Of a stretch of DNA of 64,000 nt, positions 44,227 to 52,312 are shown piece after piece. A program made the translations under genes and the position numbers. The stretch is from Candidatus Gallitreponema excrementavium (GTDB lineage Bacteria; Spirochaetota; Spirochaetia; Treponematales; Treponemataceae). The notes under the pieces were generated by a model. That model had not been told where the DNA came from and searched no databases. It saw nothing but the letters and a program-made list of their open reading frames with translations. The DNA lies in the NCBI GenBank assembly GCA_017694795.1, contig JADIMM010000117.1:1-64000 (forward strand), read 5' to 3'. Positions within the stretch are counted from its first letter, which is position 1. Each line of letters starts with the position of its first letter.

Positions 44227-44523
44227 TTATTGAACAACATAAGGCAAAAGTGCTATCGCCCTGGCCCTCTTAATTTCCAATGCTACAGCCCTCTGGTGCT
44301 TTGCACAAGTTCCTGTTACCCGCCGAGGAAGAATTTTTCCCCTTTCAGTAGTATACCTGCGCAAGGTATCAGGATCCTTATAATCAATTTTAGTCTTCTG
44401 AGCACAGAACCTGCAAACCTTTTTCCTAAAAAAAGTCTTTGTTTTCTTTACATCAGAATCCTTCATAGTGTCCTGCATTTTCATATCGGTAGTGTCAATA
44501 TCAGTCATTTTTTCATCGGACAT
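44227..44523 (-). CDS. rpsR: Ribosomal protein S18
   Basis: A 98-aa S18 with the core [21 protein letters not shown] ... [20 protein letters not shown]. It has an extra N-terminal stretch of ~25 residues rich in Met, Asp and Lys. Three cysteines suggest a zinc-binding S18. AAGGAG precedes the ATG. Confidence 0.95.
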   Translation of the reverse strand: MSDEKMTDIDTTDMKMQDTMKDSDVKKTKTFFRKKVCRFCAQKTKIDYKDPDTLRRYTTERGKILPRRVTGTCAKHQRAVALEIKRARAIALLPYVVQ

Positions 44524-44563
44524 AAAATTCTCCTTAACAAATTCTTGTCATAGATAAAACCCG

Positions 44564-45064
44564 TTAAAACGGAATATCATCAGTAAAATCTTCAGGGCTT
44601 TCATTTACCGGACCGGAATACCCTCCTGATCCCTGATAAGAAGACTGTGAATTGTTATACCCTCCACCGTCCCTTTTTTGAAATGTATTACCCTGACCAC
44701 CGGGATTTGAATTACCGTTGGAAGATGAACCACCTCCTGAACCACCGCCAAGAAGCATAACATTCGAAGCAACAATTTCAACCTTTGATCTTGTCTGCCC
44801 GTCCTGTTCCCATCTGTCCTGCTTTAATTCGCCTTCAATACCAACCTGCTTTCCCTTCAAAAGGTATTTGCCGATAGCCTCACCCATACGGCCCCATAGG
44901 ACTATATCAAAAAAATTCGCCTCATCAACCCATTGGTCACCGTTTTTTCTTTTTCTGTTCACAGCAATAGAAAACCTGCACACCGGCTGTCCGCTTGGCA
45001 AGTATACCAACTCTGAGTCCCTGACCAGTCGGCCAACTAAAGTAACATGATTAATATCTGCCAT
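44564..45064 (-). CDS. ssb: Single-stranded DNA-binding protein
   Basis: A 166-aa SSB: OB fold (NHVTLVGRLVRDSELVYLPSG, FSIAVNR), a Gly/Ser/Asn-rich linker (about residues 110-150) and the acidic protein-interaction tip DFTDDIPF at the C-terminus. It sits between rpsF and rpsR, as in many bacteria. Confidence 0.96.
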   Translation of the reverse strand: MADINHVTLVGRLVRDSELVYLPSGQPVCRFSIAVNRKRKNGDQWVDEANFFDIVLWGRMGEAIGKYLLKGKQVGIEGELKQDRWEQDGQTRSKVEIVASNVMLLGGGSGGGSSSNGNSNPGGQGNTFQKRDGGGYNNSQSSYQGSGGYSGPVNESPEDFTDDIPF

Positions 45065-45093
45065 AAAACACTCCAGAAAACAAGGGCTGAAAG

Positions 45094-45375
45094 CTATTTT
45101 TCGACTCTAACAAACATGAAAGTCAAAACATTGGTATTCAGCTTTACCAACCGGTCAATTTCGATGATTTTTTCAGGGGCAGCCTGAATGTTGAACAGTA
45201 TATAGCGACCTTTCTTCTCTTTCTTTATCTCATAACAAAGGTCCCTGTCACCGTAGGGCTTTTCTTCTTCCACCACTACACCGGCATCACTAAGAATCTT
45301 TTTAACAGATTCCAGACCAGCATTATACTTGTCTTCATTTGTGTTGAAGACAACCATAAATTCGTACTTTCGCAT
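45094..45375 (-). CDS. rpsF: Ribosomal protein S6
   Basis: A 93-aa S6 starting MRKYEFMVVFNTNEDKYNAG, with the EEEKPYGDRDLCYEIKKEKKGRY segment. First gene of the rpsF-ssb-rpsR-rplI-dnaB operon. AAGGAGG precedes the ATG, with a leader of about 50 nt from the promoter at 45435-45463. Confidence 0.95.
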   Translation of the reverse strand: MRKYEFMVVFNTNEDKYNAGLESVKKILSDAGVVVEEEKPYGDRDLCYEIKKEKKGRYILFNIQAAPEKIIEIDRLVKLNTNVLTFMFVRVEK

Positions 45376-45401
45376 ATTCCCTCCTTATGGACATTTGCGC
45401 T

Positions 45402-45416
45402 CCGCATTAAATACGG
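45402..45416 (-). promoter_or_regulatory. rpsF leader hairpin, possible S6:S18 site
   Basis: In the mRNA leader CCGTAT pairs with ATGCGG around a TTA loop. S6:S18 complexes bind rpsF leaders with a CCG-containing hairpin in several phyla; whether this element is equivalent is inference. Confidence 0.3.
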
Positions 45417-45434
45417 AAAAAGAGGCGTAGATAC

Positions 45435-45463
45435 AATCTATCATTATGTAAGTTTTAAGTCAA
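45435..45463 (-). promoter_or_regulatory. Promoter of rpsF operon
   Basis: TTGACT (45458-45463), 17-bp spacer and TAGATT (45435-45440) on the minus strand. Unlike the leaderless genes, it gives a normal leader with a Shine-Dalgarno. Confidence 0.78.
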
Positions 45464-45538
45464 TAGAGAGTATTATATGTATTATTTTATTACACAATAA
45501 ATTATTAAAAAAAGCAGTTTTTTACCGATAATGACAAT

Positions 45539-45976
45539 ATGGCTAAGAAAATTCACTTTCAGGATGATTTATATCAAATTGCAAGGACAATAGACATTCT
45601 TTATGAAGGATTAAAGCTGGACTTGGATAACGAGTTTTTTTCAGAGTATTATTTGAGCCAGATTCTTTTTCTGGACAACACAATCACAGAAATATTCAAC
45701 TTTCTGGATGAAAACAAACAGCTCATTGAACGGAAAATACAAGTCAGGAACCTATACTCCATAGAAAAAAAATTTATCCTATTTCTAGAAAGTATCAATC
45801 CTGAAACAGGCATAATGGAGAGTATTTCACAGGGAAATAATAAAATCAGACAAGTCATTGAATCCCATAAGGATAAAATTTTAAAACTGGAGGAAACAGT
45901 GGTAAGTCCTCAGGATGAAACAGACAGCCAGGATCTGGTTTCACACGAAGAAATGGAAGAACTGCTTAATTTTTAA
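45539..45976 (+). CDS. Helical protein of unknown function
   Basis: A 145-aa mostly alpha-helical, hydrophilic protein with no signal peptide or recognised motif, ending in an acidic tail (SHEEMEELLNF). No ribosome site precedes the ATG; GATAAT at 45527-45532 ends 6 bp before it, so a leaderless transcript is possible, though the -35 (ATTAAA) is poor. rsmD starts one base after its stop. Conserved position between the rpsF operon and rsmD suggests a lineage-specific gene. Confidence 0.65.
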   Translation: MAKKIHFQDDLYQIARTIDILYEGLKLDLDNEFFSEYYLSQILFLDNTITEIFNFLDENKQLIERKIQVRNLYSIEKKFILFLESINPETGIMESISQGNNKIRQVIESHKDKILKLEETVVSPQDETDSQDLVSHEEMEELLNF

Positions 45977-45977
45977 T

Positions 45978-46511
45978 ATGAGGGTTACTGGAGGAAAATA
46001 CAAAGGATACAATATTAAATGCCCTCCCGGGGAAATACGCCCGACCATGGATATGGTTAGAGAATCACTTTTTTCGATAATTGATTCTGAACTACAAGGA
46101 GGGACATTTCTGGACCTTTTCGGAGGATCCGGTATCATGAGTATAGAGGCTGTATCAAGGGGGGCTGCAAAAGCAGTTTTAATTGAAAAAGATAAATTAA
46201 AGATACCGGTAATTTTAGAAAATCTGTCTATTTGTTCCGAAAAATCAATTTTTTGTCATTTTATTTCAGCGGAACTATATTTAAAAAGAGCAAAAGACAG
46301 TTTTGATATAATTTATTGTGACCCACCATTCAATTACAATCATCACATAGACCTGCTTAAAACATTTGCAGAGGGTAAAATCCTTAATCCGGGGGGCTTG
46401 GTGTTAATGCATCATCCTAAAGAAAAACCTTTACCGGAAATACTGGGTAAACTTAAAAAAATTGATACAAAAAAATACGGCAGATCCATTCTGGACTTTT
46501 ACCAGGGTTAA
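45978..46511 (+). CDS. rsmD: 16S rRNA guanine-N2 methyltransferase RsmD
   Basis: A 177-aa SAM-dependent enzyme that methylates G966 of 16S rRNA. MRVTGGKYKG, IRPTMDMVRESLFSII, DLFGGSGIMSIEAVSRG (SAM loop) and the catalytic DPPF in IIYCDPPFNY are typical. ATG 45978 comes one base after the previous stop without an independent ribosome site, so it is coupled. Confidence 0.92.
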   Translation: MRVTGGKYKGYNIKCPPGEIRPTMDMVRESLFSIIDSELQGGTFLDLFGGSGIMSIEAVSRGAAKAVLIEKDKLKIPVILENLSICSEKSIFCHFISAELYLKRAKDSFDIIYCDPPFNYNHHIDLLKTFAEGKILNPGGLVLMHHPKEKPLPEILGKLKKIDTKKYGRSILDFYQG

Positions 46512-46609
46512 AAGACCTGCGTTTTACCCTGATTTTTCCGGTCTTTCTAACCTTACCCCTGGAGTTTTTAAAGATTTTTTATTTTTTTACAATATATGGA
46601 ACAAAGAGC

Positions 46610-46638
46610 TTGAAATAACTTTACTCATGATGTAATAT
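46610..46638 (+). promoter_or_regulatory. Promoter of 46.6-kb operon (short-leader geometry)
   Basis: TTGAAA (46610-46615), 17-bp spacer, TAATAT (46633-46638), 10 bp before the ATG at 46649. The predicted 5' UTR is about 3-4 nt and no ribosome site is seen. Confidence 0.55.
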
Positions 46639-46648
46639 ATTAAAAACG

Positions 46649-46987
46649 ATGGATAAAAAGGTAGAAGCCAAATTTAACACTGAGGGGTTGATAAAGACAA
46701 CAGACAAAAGCCTGGGCTCCCTTAACCCCCAACAAAAAGTGCAATTAAACCGGAAAGGTAATGAACTTTTTAATGCCGGAAAATTTTCTGAAGCTGAAAA
46801 AATTTTTAAAGCCACCGGGTATTCTGATGGTCTGTCAAGAATCGGAGACAGATACCTTTCTAATAATGAGTTTTTAAAAGCACTAAAACTGTTTCTGCTG
46901 GCTCATAACAAGCGGAAATCAGAACCTTTGATAGAGAAAATAGCAAAAACCATAGAATTTTTGATTAAAGAGGATAATTTAAAATGA
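46649..46987 (+). CDS. Small TPR-like helical protein
   Basis: A 112-aa hydrophilic protein with one or two degenerate TPR helices (GNELFNAGKFSEAEKIF, LSNNEFLKALKLFLLAHN). It overlaps the following large TPR gene by 4 bp (ATGA). No signal peptide. Probably acts with that protein. Confidence 0.65.
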   Translation: MDKKVEAKFNTEGLIKTTDKSLGSLNPQQKVQLNRKGNELFNAGKFSEAEKIFKATGYSDGLSRIGDRYLSNNEFLKALKLFLLAHNKRKSEPLIEKIAKTIEFLIKEDNLK

Positions 46988-48123
46988 GTGACTTATTTGA
47001 GGAAGTACAGAATCTTAAAGAACAGCACACCGGAAACCCTGAAGAAGATGCAAAATTCAACAGAATTTCGGAACTTTCCAAGGAAGGCTACACATATCTA
47101 AAGGAAAACAGAATCCGGGAAGCAGAAGATTGTTTCAACAAAATACTTTCCATGGATGAAGAAAATAATTACTCTCTCGTTGGTTTGGGGGATTGTTGCA
47201 GAAAACACAATGACTTTAGGGGGGCTATTAACTACTATGGGAAGTGCCTGGAATCACATCCGGGAAACAATTATGCCCTTTTTGGAATGGCAGACTGTTA
47301 TAAGGCCCTTAACCAGTACAACAGGGCAATCAGTATCTGGGAACAATATCTGATACATGACAATAAAAATATAACGGTATTAACAAGAGTTGCCGACGCC
47401 TATAGGAAAGTAAGGGATTTTAAAAAATCAAAGGCTCTTTACATGAAAGTCTTGGACATGGAAGAAAACAATCCCTATGCGTTGATTGGCTTGGGACATC
47501 TTCATTATGACTTTAAGGAATATCACGATGCCCTGTATTTTTGGCAGAAAATGATGGATAATAATTCTGCAAATGTAGACATCAGGGTTTTAACTTCAAT
47601 CGGAAACTGCCACCGTAAGCTCAAAACTTTTGAGCAGGGTGTTCCTTTTTTTCAAAAAGCCTTGGAAATAGATCCGAATAATTTTTACGCTTTGTTCGGA
47701 CTCGCAGACTGTTATAGAGGCATGAACCAGCAGTACCGTTCCCTGGAATACTGGAACAGGATTCTGGAAAAGGATTCAAGAAACAAAGTTATACTTACAA
47801 GAGCCGGTGATGCATACAGGAATATGGGAGATCTTGACAAGGCTGCCGAATATTATCAAAAGGCTATCAACATAGAATTTGATGTTTTTGCAGTTCTCGG
47901 GCTTGCACTGATAGCAAAACAACAGGGAAAATACCAGGAGGCCATAGAAAGTTTAACCAGATTGTCCCAGTCAGACCCCAAAAACCACAGGCTGTATGTG
48001 GAAATTGCTGATTGCTATGTAAAAATGGGACAAAAAGACAGGGCCATTGAAATCCTTCAGAATTTCCAAACCCAAGGATTCAGAAGTCAAGCCATAAATG
48101 AATTTTTAAATTCCTTAAAGTAA
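46984..48123 (+). CDS. TPR-repeat protein
   Basis: A 379-aa cytoplasmic protein built almost wholly of 34-residue TPR units, about nine, for example YYGKCLESHPGNNYALFGMA and YYQKAINIEFDVFAVLGLAL. No other domain. TPR arrays bind partner proteins. It is coupled to the small TPR gene before it and its stop abuts the rlmN ATG (TAAATG). Confidence 0.85.
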   Translation: MSDLFEEVQNLKEQHTGNPEEDAKFNRISELSKEGYTYLKENRIREAEDCFNKILSMDEENNYSLVGLGDCCRKHNDFRGAINYYGKCLESHPGNNYALFGMADCYKALNQYNRAISIWEQYLIHDNKNITVLTRVADAYRKVRDFKKSKALYMKVLDMEENNPYALIGLGHLHYDFKEYHDALYFWQKMMDNNSANVDIRVLTSIGNCHRKLKTFEQGVPFFQKALEIDPNNFYALFGLADCYRGMNQQYRSLEYWNRILEKDSRNKVILTRAGDAYRNMGDLDKAAEYYQKAINIEFDVFAVLGLALIAKQQGKYQEAIESLTRLSQSDPKNHRLYVEIADCYVKMGQKDRAIEILQNFQTQGFRSQAINEFLNSLK

Positions 48124-49161
48124 ATGTGCAGTAAGATTCATCTCACAAATTTAACATTGGAAGAAATAAACTCCCTCCCGGAGGTTGATAAGGCTTACCG
48201 TGGCCTACAGATTTTCCAGTGGATTTCACGAGGTGCCGGAACCTATTCTGAAATGACCAATCTTCCAAAAGTGTTTAAAGATGAACTGGATAAATCTTAC
48301 ACCCTGTGGAATACCAAAATTCTGGAAACACTAAAAGATAGTGATGGAACCATTAAACTTAGAATTGAAGTTCCTGAAGATTCCGGAAAAACTTCTGTAA
48401 TAGAAACTGTCTTATTACATGACCTGGAAACAAGAAAAACCGCCTGTCTTTCAAGTCAGGCAGGATGCCCAATGGGGTGTAAATTCTGCATGACGGGCAA
48501 GCTGGGTTTTTCCAGAAATCTGGATGCAGGAGAAATTCTGGAGCAGTTCTATGCCTTGGAAAAGGAAGCCGGAACAATCCAAAATATTGTCTTTATGGGG
48601 ATGGGAGAGCCATTGCTGAATCTTAAAAACATAAGGAAAGCAATAGAAATCCTTTCCTCCCCCAAAGGAAGGAATTTTTCCACAAGGCGGATTACAATAT
48701 CTACCTGTGGTATAGTTCCGGCAATTTACGAAATGGCAGAAAACGGCCCCGACACAAGACTTGCTGTTTCCCTCACCTCTGCTGATGATGAAATCAGAAG
48801 TTCTTTAATGCCTGTAAACGATAAATATCCGCTAAAAGAACTCAAAAAGGCTTTGATTTATTACACAGGAAAAACAAAAAAGAGAATCACCCTTGAAGCT
48901 GCCCTCCTTGGAAAAGTCAACACAGATAGTGACAGTGCAGCTCAACTTTATACATTTGCAAAAGATTTCAAGCCTTTAATTAACTTAATCCCCTGGAATC
49001 CCGTAGAGGGGCTTGATTTTTCTGAGCCTACGGAAAAAGAAATCAGGAATTTTTCAACAAAACTTATTTCCATGGGGCTGCAGGTAACGATACGGCATAA
49101 AAAAGGCAGAAACATCGGAGGTGCCTGCGGACAGCTTGGACGGGTTTCAAAACAACCTTAA
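48124..49161 (+). CDS. rlmN: 23S rRNA (A2503-C2)-methyltransferase RlmN
   Basis: A 345-aa radical SAM methyltransferase acting on 23S rRNA A2503 and tRNA A37. The radical SAM CxxxCxxC is GCPMGCKFCMTG, GMGEPLLN follows, and the mechanistic C-terminal cysteine lies in GGACGQLG. The ATG directly follows the TPR gene stop. Confidence 0.95.
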   Translation: MCSKIHLTNLTLEEINSLPEVDKAYRGLQIFQWISRGAGTYSEMTNLPKVFKDELDKSYTLWNTKILETLKDSDGTIKLRIEVPEDSGKTSVIETVLLHDLETRKTACLSSQAGCPMGCKFCMTGKLGFSRNLDAGEILEQFYALEKEAGTIQNIVFMGMGEPLLNLKNIRKAIEILSSPKGRNFSTRRITISTCGIVPAIYEMAENGPDTRLAVSLTSADDEIRSSLMPVNDKYPLKELKKALIYYTGKTKKRITLEAALLGKVNTDSDSAAQLYTFAKDFKPLINLIPWNPVEGLDFSEPTEKEIRNFSTKLISMGLQVTIRHKKGRNIGGACGQLGRVSKQP

Positions 49162-49165
49162 AGCC

Positions 49166-49519
49166 TTATTCCAAAAGAAGCCTTGCTGCAGTTTCAGCTT
49201 TTTCAATGGAATCGTATTCTTTACAATTTTCTGCCTTAATCCATCCTGTGTCTATATTAATCCAGACTTCAATTTTTCCGGAATTATTCACATACTCCCT
49301 GCCAATAAACGGATGTATATCTCCCATACGAAGGTGTGAAACTGTGATTGAATCTTCATAAGGAGTATCAGAAACCCTCACATAGGGGCTTATAATAACT
49401 ACCATTCTGGAATCGGAGTCCAATACGGATGTTGAATTCAAAACCAACTTATCCTTTATGATTGAATCAGAACACCCCATAATAAAAAAAAGAGGAAAAA
49501 GGAAAAAAAATTTTTTCAT
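49166..49519 (-). CDS. Small lipoprotein with SH3-like domain
   Basis: A 117-aa lipoprotein precursor (lipobox FIMGC). The mature part resembles a bacterial SH3 fold: VVIISPYVRVSDTPYEDS ... INIDTGWIKAENC. Overlaps the NUDIX gene by 4 bp, so it belongs to the same operon. Function unknown; SH3-like lipoproteins often bind peptidoglycan. Confidence 0.68.
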   Translation of the reverse strand: MKKFFFLFPLFFIMGCSDSIIKDKLVLNSTSVLDSDSRMVVIISPYVRVSDTPYEDSITVSHLRMGDIHPFIGREYVNNSGKIEVWINIDTGWIKAENCKEYDSIEKAETAARLLLE

Positions 49520-49953
49520 TCCGGTACATAATCCTTTGACGGCCCGGGATTTAATATTTTCTTATTTTTAAACCAATAAAAAACGCCGTCAAACATTGCC
49601 CTGTCAGAGTCAACAAAATCCAGGCTCAAAATTTCTTCAGGAGTTTTCCAGTCAAACTGGCAGTGTTCATCATTAATTGAAAACCTTTTACTAATCAAAC
49701 TCACAGAAAAAGCATCAACCTCGTACTGCTCACCCCGGTGGGTAAAGGATGCGGAAGAAACAAACTCCCCTACATCAATCTCAATCCCGAATTCCTCAAA
49801 GAATTCCCTCTTTAAGGCCTCTTCAAAACTTTCCCCGGCATCAACCTTTCCCCCCGGGAATTCCCAACGGTTACCCATATCTCCGGTTTGGCTGCGTTTG
49901 GCAACAAAAATCCTGCCACCGTCAACGCAGATTCCGGCAATTGAATATTTCAA
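49516..49953 (-). CDS. NUDIX hydrolase (MutT-like)
   Basis: A 145-aa NUDIX protein. The NUDIX box is complete: GGKVDAGESFEEALKREFFEE, matching GX5EX7REUXEEXGU. The N-terminal ICVDGGRIFVAKRSQTG and WEFPGGK fit MutT-type 8-oxo-dGTP pyrophosphatases. I chose TTG 49953 with AGG upstream because the longer frame would overlap the preceding gene by 55 bp with unlike sequence. Substrate is inferred only. Confidence 0.85.
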   Translation of the reverse strand: MKYSIAGICVDGGRIFVAKRSQTGDMGNRWEFPGGKVDAGESFEEALKREFFEEFGIEIDVGEFVSSASFTHRGEQYEVDAFSVSLISKRFSINDEHCQFDWKTPEEILSLDFVDSDRAMFDGVFYWFKNKKILNPGPSKDYVPE

Positions 49954-49979
49954 AAAAAACCTGCCTTGTATTCTTTTTA

Positions 49980-50387
49980 TTAAATAAATAAAACTGCTGG
50001 AAAAATAAAATGTAATCCTGCTGCAATCATGCATACAAGGCCCAAATACTTTTTTCCCTCAAGAATAATCTTTTGTAAAAATTTCGGCGAGGTAAGCCCC
50101 TTTTCCGACTTGGAAGAGTAGTAATAATACAGCAATGCAAAGCCGCCAAGGAGGCCACAAACAGCGGGAATCAAATCCCCTACCACCGGGACATCCCCGG
50201 GAACAACTGTCAATAGTTTGAAAAAACCGGTAACAAATGTGACAACTCCCATTACCAGGGAAAATTTTTCGTTTTTTAACACCTGATAAAAGGCACCGGC
50301 CCTGGAATCATCATTTTCGTCGGTAAAAAAAAGTATGCAACCGGTGACTGCATTTGTCAAAATCGATAAAAAATAAAACTGCAGCAT
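49980..50387 (-). CDS. Membrane protein, four helices, unknown
   Basis: A 135-aa protein with about four hydrophobic helices and a short charged loop (TDENDDSRAG). GGAG lies 8 bp before the ATG at 50387. No recognised family. It is in the envelope operon from 52235 to 49166. Confidence 0.7.
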   Translation of the reverse strand: MLQFYFLSILTNAVTGCILFFTDENDDSRAGAFYQVLKNEKFSLVMGVVTFVTGFFKLLTVVPGDVPVVGDLIPAVCGLLGGFALLYYYYSSKSEKGLTSPKFLQKIILEGKKYLGLVCMIAAGLHFIFPAVLFI

Positions 50388-50435
50388 AAAAAATCTCCAT
50401 TTACACATAAAGAATAAACCAAAAAAAATGCTAGG

Positions 50436-50990
50436 TCAATCAGGATTTTTTATAATAGCAGTTTTAATTTTATACATTTTTCCTCCCATAAAAAATACAA
50501 TTACCAACTTTTCAGGGATAACTCCAAGCTCTCCGGTCCTATGTTTAAATTCAAAGGCCTGATCTGGATATACAAACCGCTCAAAATCTTCAGAAAACAA
50601 AATTTCACCTGAAGCTGATAAATAGTTTACTGTAAACAAAAGCTCTTCGTCCTTAACATCCGGGTTTTCACATTCTAAATCAACTGAGAGATAAACCCGG
50701 TTTCCGAACTCAAAACATGACACTTTTCCCTTATAGCCCCCCATTTCAAAAGTACCTGGTGATTTTGAAAATACAGAAAGAAACAAACCGGAAGCACATA
50801 AAATCAATATGGCAAAAAAAAGAAACCGGGAAGACTTGGTAGCCACAAGAACTTTCAAAAGCCCCTTTTTCCCGGCTGATTCACCGGAATATAACTGTCT
50901 GACATTTTCAGGAGCCTTTTCAAGTCTTTTTTCCCGGGAATAATAAAATCCGTAGTTCTCTTTATTGGTTTTACTGCTATCTTCTGTCAA
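50436..50990 (-). CDS. Single-pass membrane protein, unknown
   Basis: A 184-aa protein: basic N-terminal cytoplasmic region, one transmembrane helix (about residues 57-77) and an extracytoplasmic beta-rich domain. Start is TTG at 50990, with AGAGG 5 bp upstream, 9 bp after the previous gene. No family recognised. Confidence 0.68.
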   Translation of the reverse strand: MTEDSSKTNKENYGFYYSREKRLEKAPENVRQLYSGESAGKKGLLKVLVATKSSRFLFFAILILCASGLFLSVFSKSPGTFEMGGYKGKVSCFEFGNRVYLSVDLECENPDVKDEELLFTVNYLSASGEILFSEDFERFVYPDQAFEFKHRTGELGVIPEKLVIVFFMGGKMYKIKTAIIKNPD

Positions 50991-50999
50991 AACAACCTC

Positions 51000-52235
51000 T
51001 TACTTCATAAGGGTGTCAGTACGCCACCAGGCAACCTTTGTCTGATATGAAGAAGAAAGAAGGGCACAAATTATACCATCATCAGACAAGAATACATTCT
51101 GGAAAACATTTTCATCATCATCAACCGATAATGCAGATCTAAAACTTCTTCCACTGCCTGTTTCGTATAAAAGAACCCCGTATCCTTCATCTATGGGAGT
51201 AATAAAATAAAGTATTCCGGTATCAGAAATTCCTAAAAACTCATAAGGTCTTTGCATCTGGGAATTATTAAGACCTTCCTCAATATAAGCCGGTATACGG
51301 TATTGTTCTGTAAATTTTGCTTCTTTAATCGAAAATTCAAATATAAAGGAACCGGAAAAAGCGAGGCCCAAATTTACATTGGTATCCGGGTCATTCTTGG
51401 ACTCAAAATAGTCCACCTTAACAAACAAAACCTCTCTGTTGACATCAGGAATCACAGACTCCAAAATCATGGAAATCTGTTTATCAGTACCATTGTATGG
51501 GTTGGGAAGATTCTTCTCATATACGGGTATCTTGTATAAAAGCGTACCGTTTTTGTCGAACCAAAAAACAACTACTCCCTGTGATATCTGTCCCACAACA
51601 ATAATATCCTTTGAGCTGTTTGTATGGATGCTTTTAATCATAGGAAACGGGGTTCCACCCTGCCCTTCCTGTCCCAGGTAATCGATAAACTCCCCCTGTG
51701 GACTGAACCTGAGAACTACATCGTTAAGAAGGATGCGGTAATCAGGATCAAGAACCTGCCTGTCCTGGGGAACCCGGTCAACAATAAAAAATTCCTTATC
51801 AGAATTTACCGCCATCATTTCAGGCAGATTAAAACTATAAGGAACAGCTTTTCTTGTTGTAAGACTTACTTCTTCACTACCGGCATCCGGGGAAGAATTA
51901 TTATCCTCGCCCAAAAAAACCGGTGCAGGATTGGTATCCGGGTTATAATAAATTCCAAGTAAATCCCCGTAGGAATTAAACTGCATGACTTTTTTAGAAA
52001 CACTGCTTAAAATATAAAAAAAACCGTCCTGCATATACAGGGTTGCAGGTTTTACCTCTCCAAGGTACTCCATATTATCAAAAATCAATTGGTCTTCAAA
52101 CTTACCGTAGGAAATTGTAAAAAGATCTTCCCGGGGAACATACTGAACAAGCGTCTCCCGGTGGCAGCCTGTTGCCGCAATCAGAATCATAACAGCCAGA
52201 AAAGAAAACTTATAAACAAAAGTATTTTTTTTCAT
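51000..52235 (-). CDS. Lipoprotein with propeller-like repeats (LIC_12708-like)
   Basis: A 411-aa lipoprotein precursor; the lipobox is IAATGC. The mature protein contains repeated beta segments, for example KPATLYMQDGFFYILSSVSK and RILLNDVVLRFSPQGEFIDYLG, consistent with an NHL/6-bladed propeller. It resembles, by memory, a spirochaete family annotated LIC_12708. The ATG at 52235 has no ribosome site; TATTCT ends 6 bp upstream, so the mRNA is predicted leaderless. It heads a five-gene envelope operon divergent from secA. Confidence 0.72.
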   Translation of the reverse strand: MKKNTFVYKFSFLAVMILIAATGCHRETLVQYVPREDLFTISYGKFEDQLIFDNMEYLGEVKPATLYMQDGFFYILSSVSKKVMQFNSYGDLLGIYYNPDTNPAPVFLGEDNNSSPDAGSEEVSLTTRKAVPYSFNLPEMMAVNSDKEFFIVDRVPQDRQVLDPDYRILLNDVVLRFSPQGEFIDYLGQEGQGGTPFPMIKSIHTNSSKDIIVVGQISQGVVVFWFDKNGTLLYKIPVYEKNLPNPYNGTDKQISMILESVIPDVNREVLFVKVDYFESKNDPDTNVNLGLAFSGSFIFEFSIKEAKFTEQYRIPAYIEEGLNNSQMQRPYEFLGISDTGILYFITPIDEGYGVLLYETGSGRSFRSALSVDDDENVFQNVFLSDDGIICALLSSSYQTKVAWWRTDTLMK

Positions 52236-52241
52236 AAAAAC

Positions 52242-52270
52242 AGAATAAGGGTGTTCAAAACTAATGTCAA
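52242..52270 (-). promoter_or_regulatory. Promoter of the envelope lipoprotein operon (leaderless geometry)
   Basis: A perfect TTGACA (52265-52270), 17-bp spacer, TATTCT (52242-52247), then 6 bp to the ATG at 52235 on the minus strand. Confidence 0.82.
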
Positions 52271-52277
52271 GGTTTGC

Positions 52278-52306
52278 TTGACCTTAATACTTTTTAAAAG
52301 TAAAGT
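52278..52306 (+). promoter_or_regulatory. Promoter of secA (leaderless geometry)
   Basis: TTGACC (52278-52283), 17-bp spacer, TAAAGT (52301-52306), then 6 bp to the ATG at 52313. Its -35 lies 7 bp from the -35 of the divergent promoter. Confidence 0.72.
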
Positions 52307-52312
52307 ATATTT

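Noticed and set aside
40757-45858. Several 60-110-aa antisense frames over dnaB, ssb, rplI and propeller genes
   Set aside because: All are shadows of well-identified genes, low-quality in composition, without ribosome sites.
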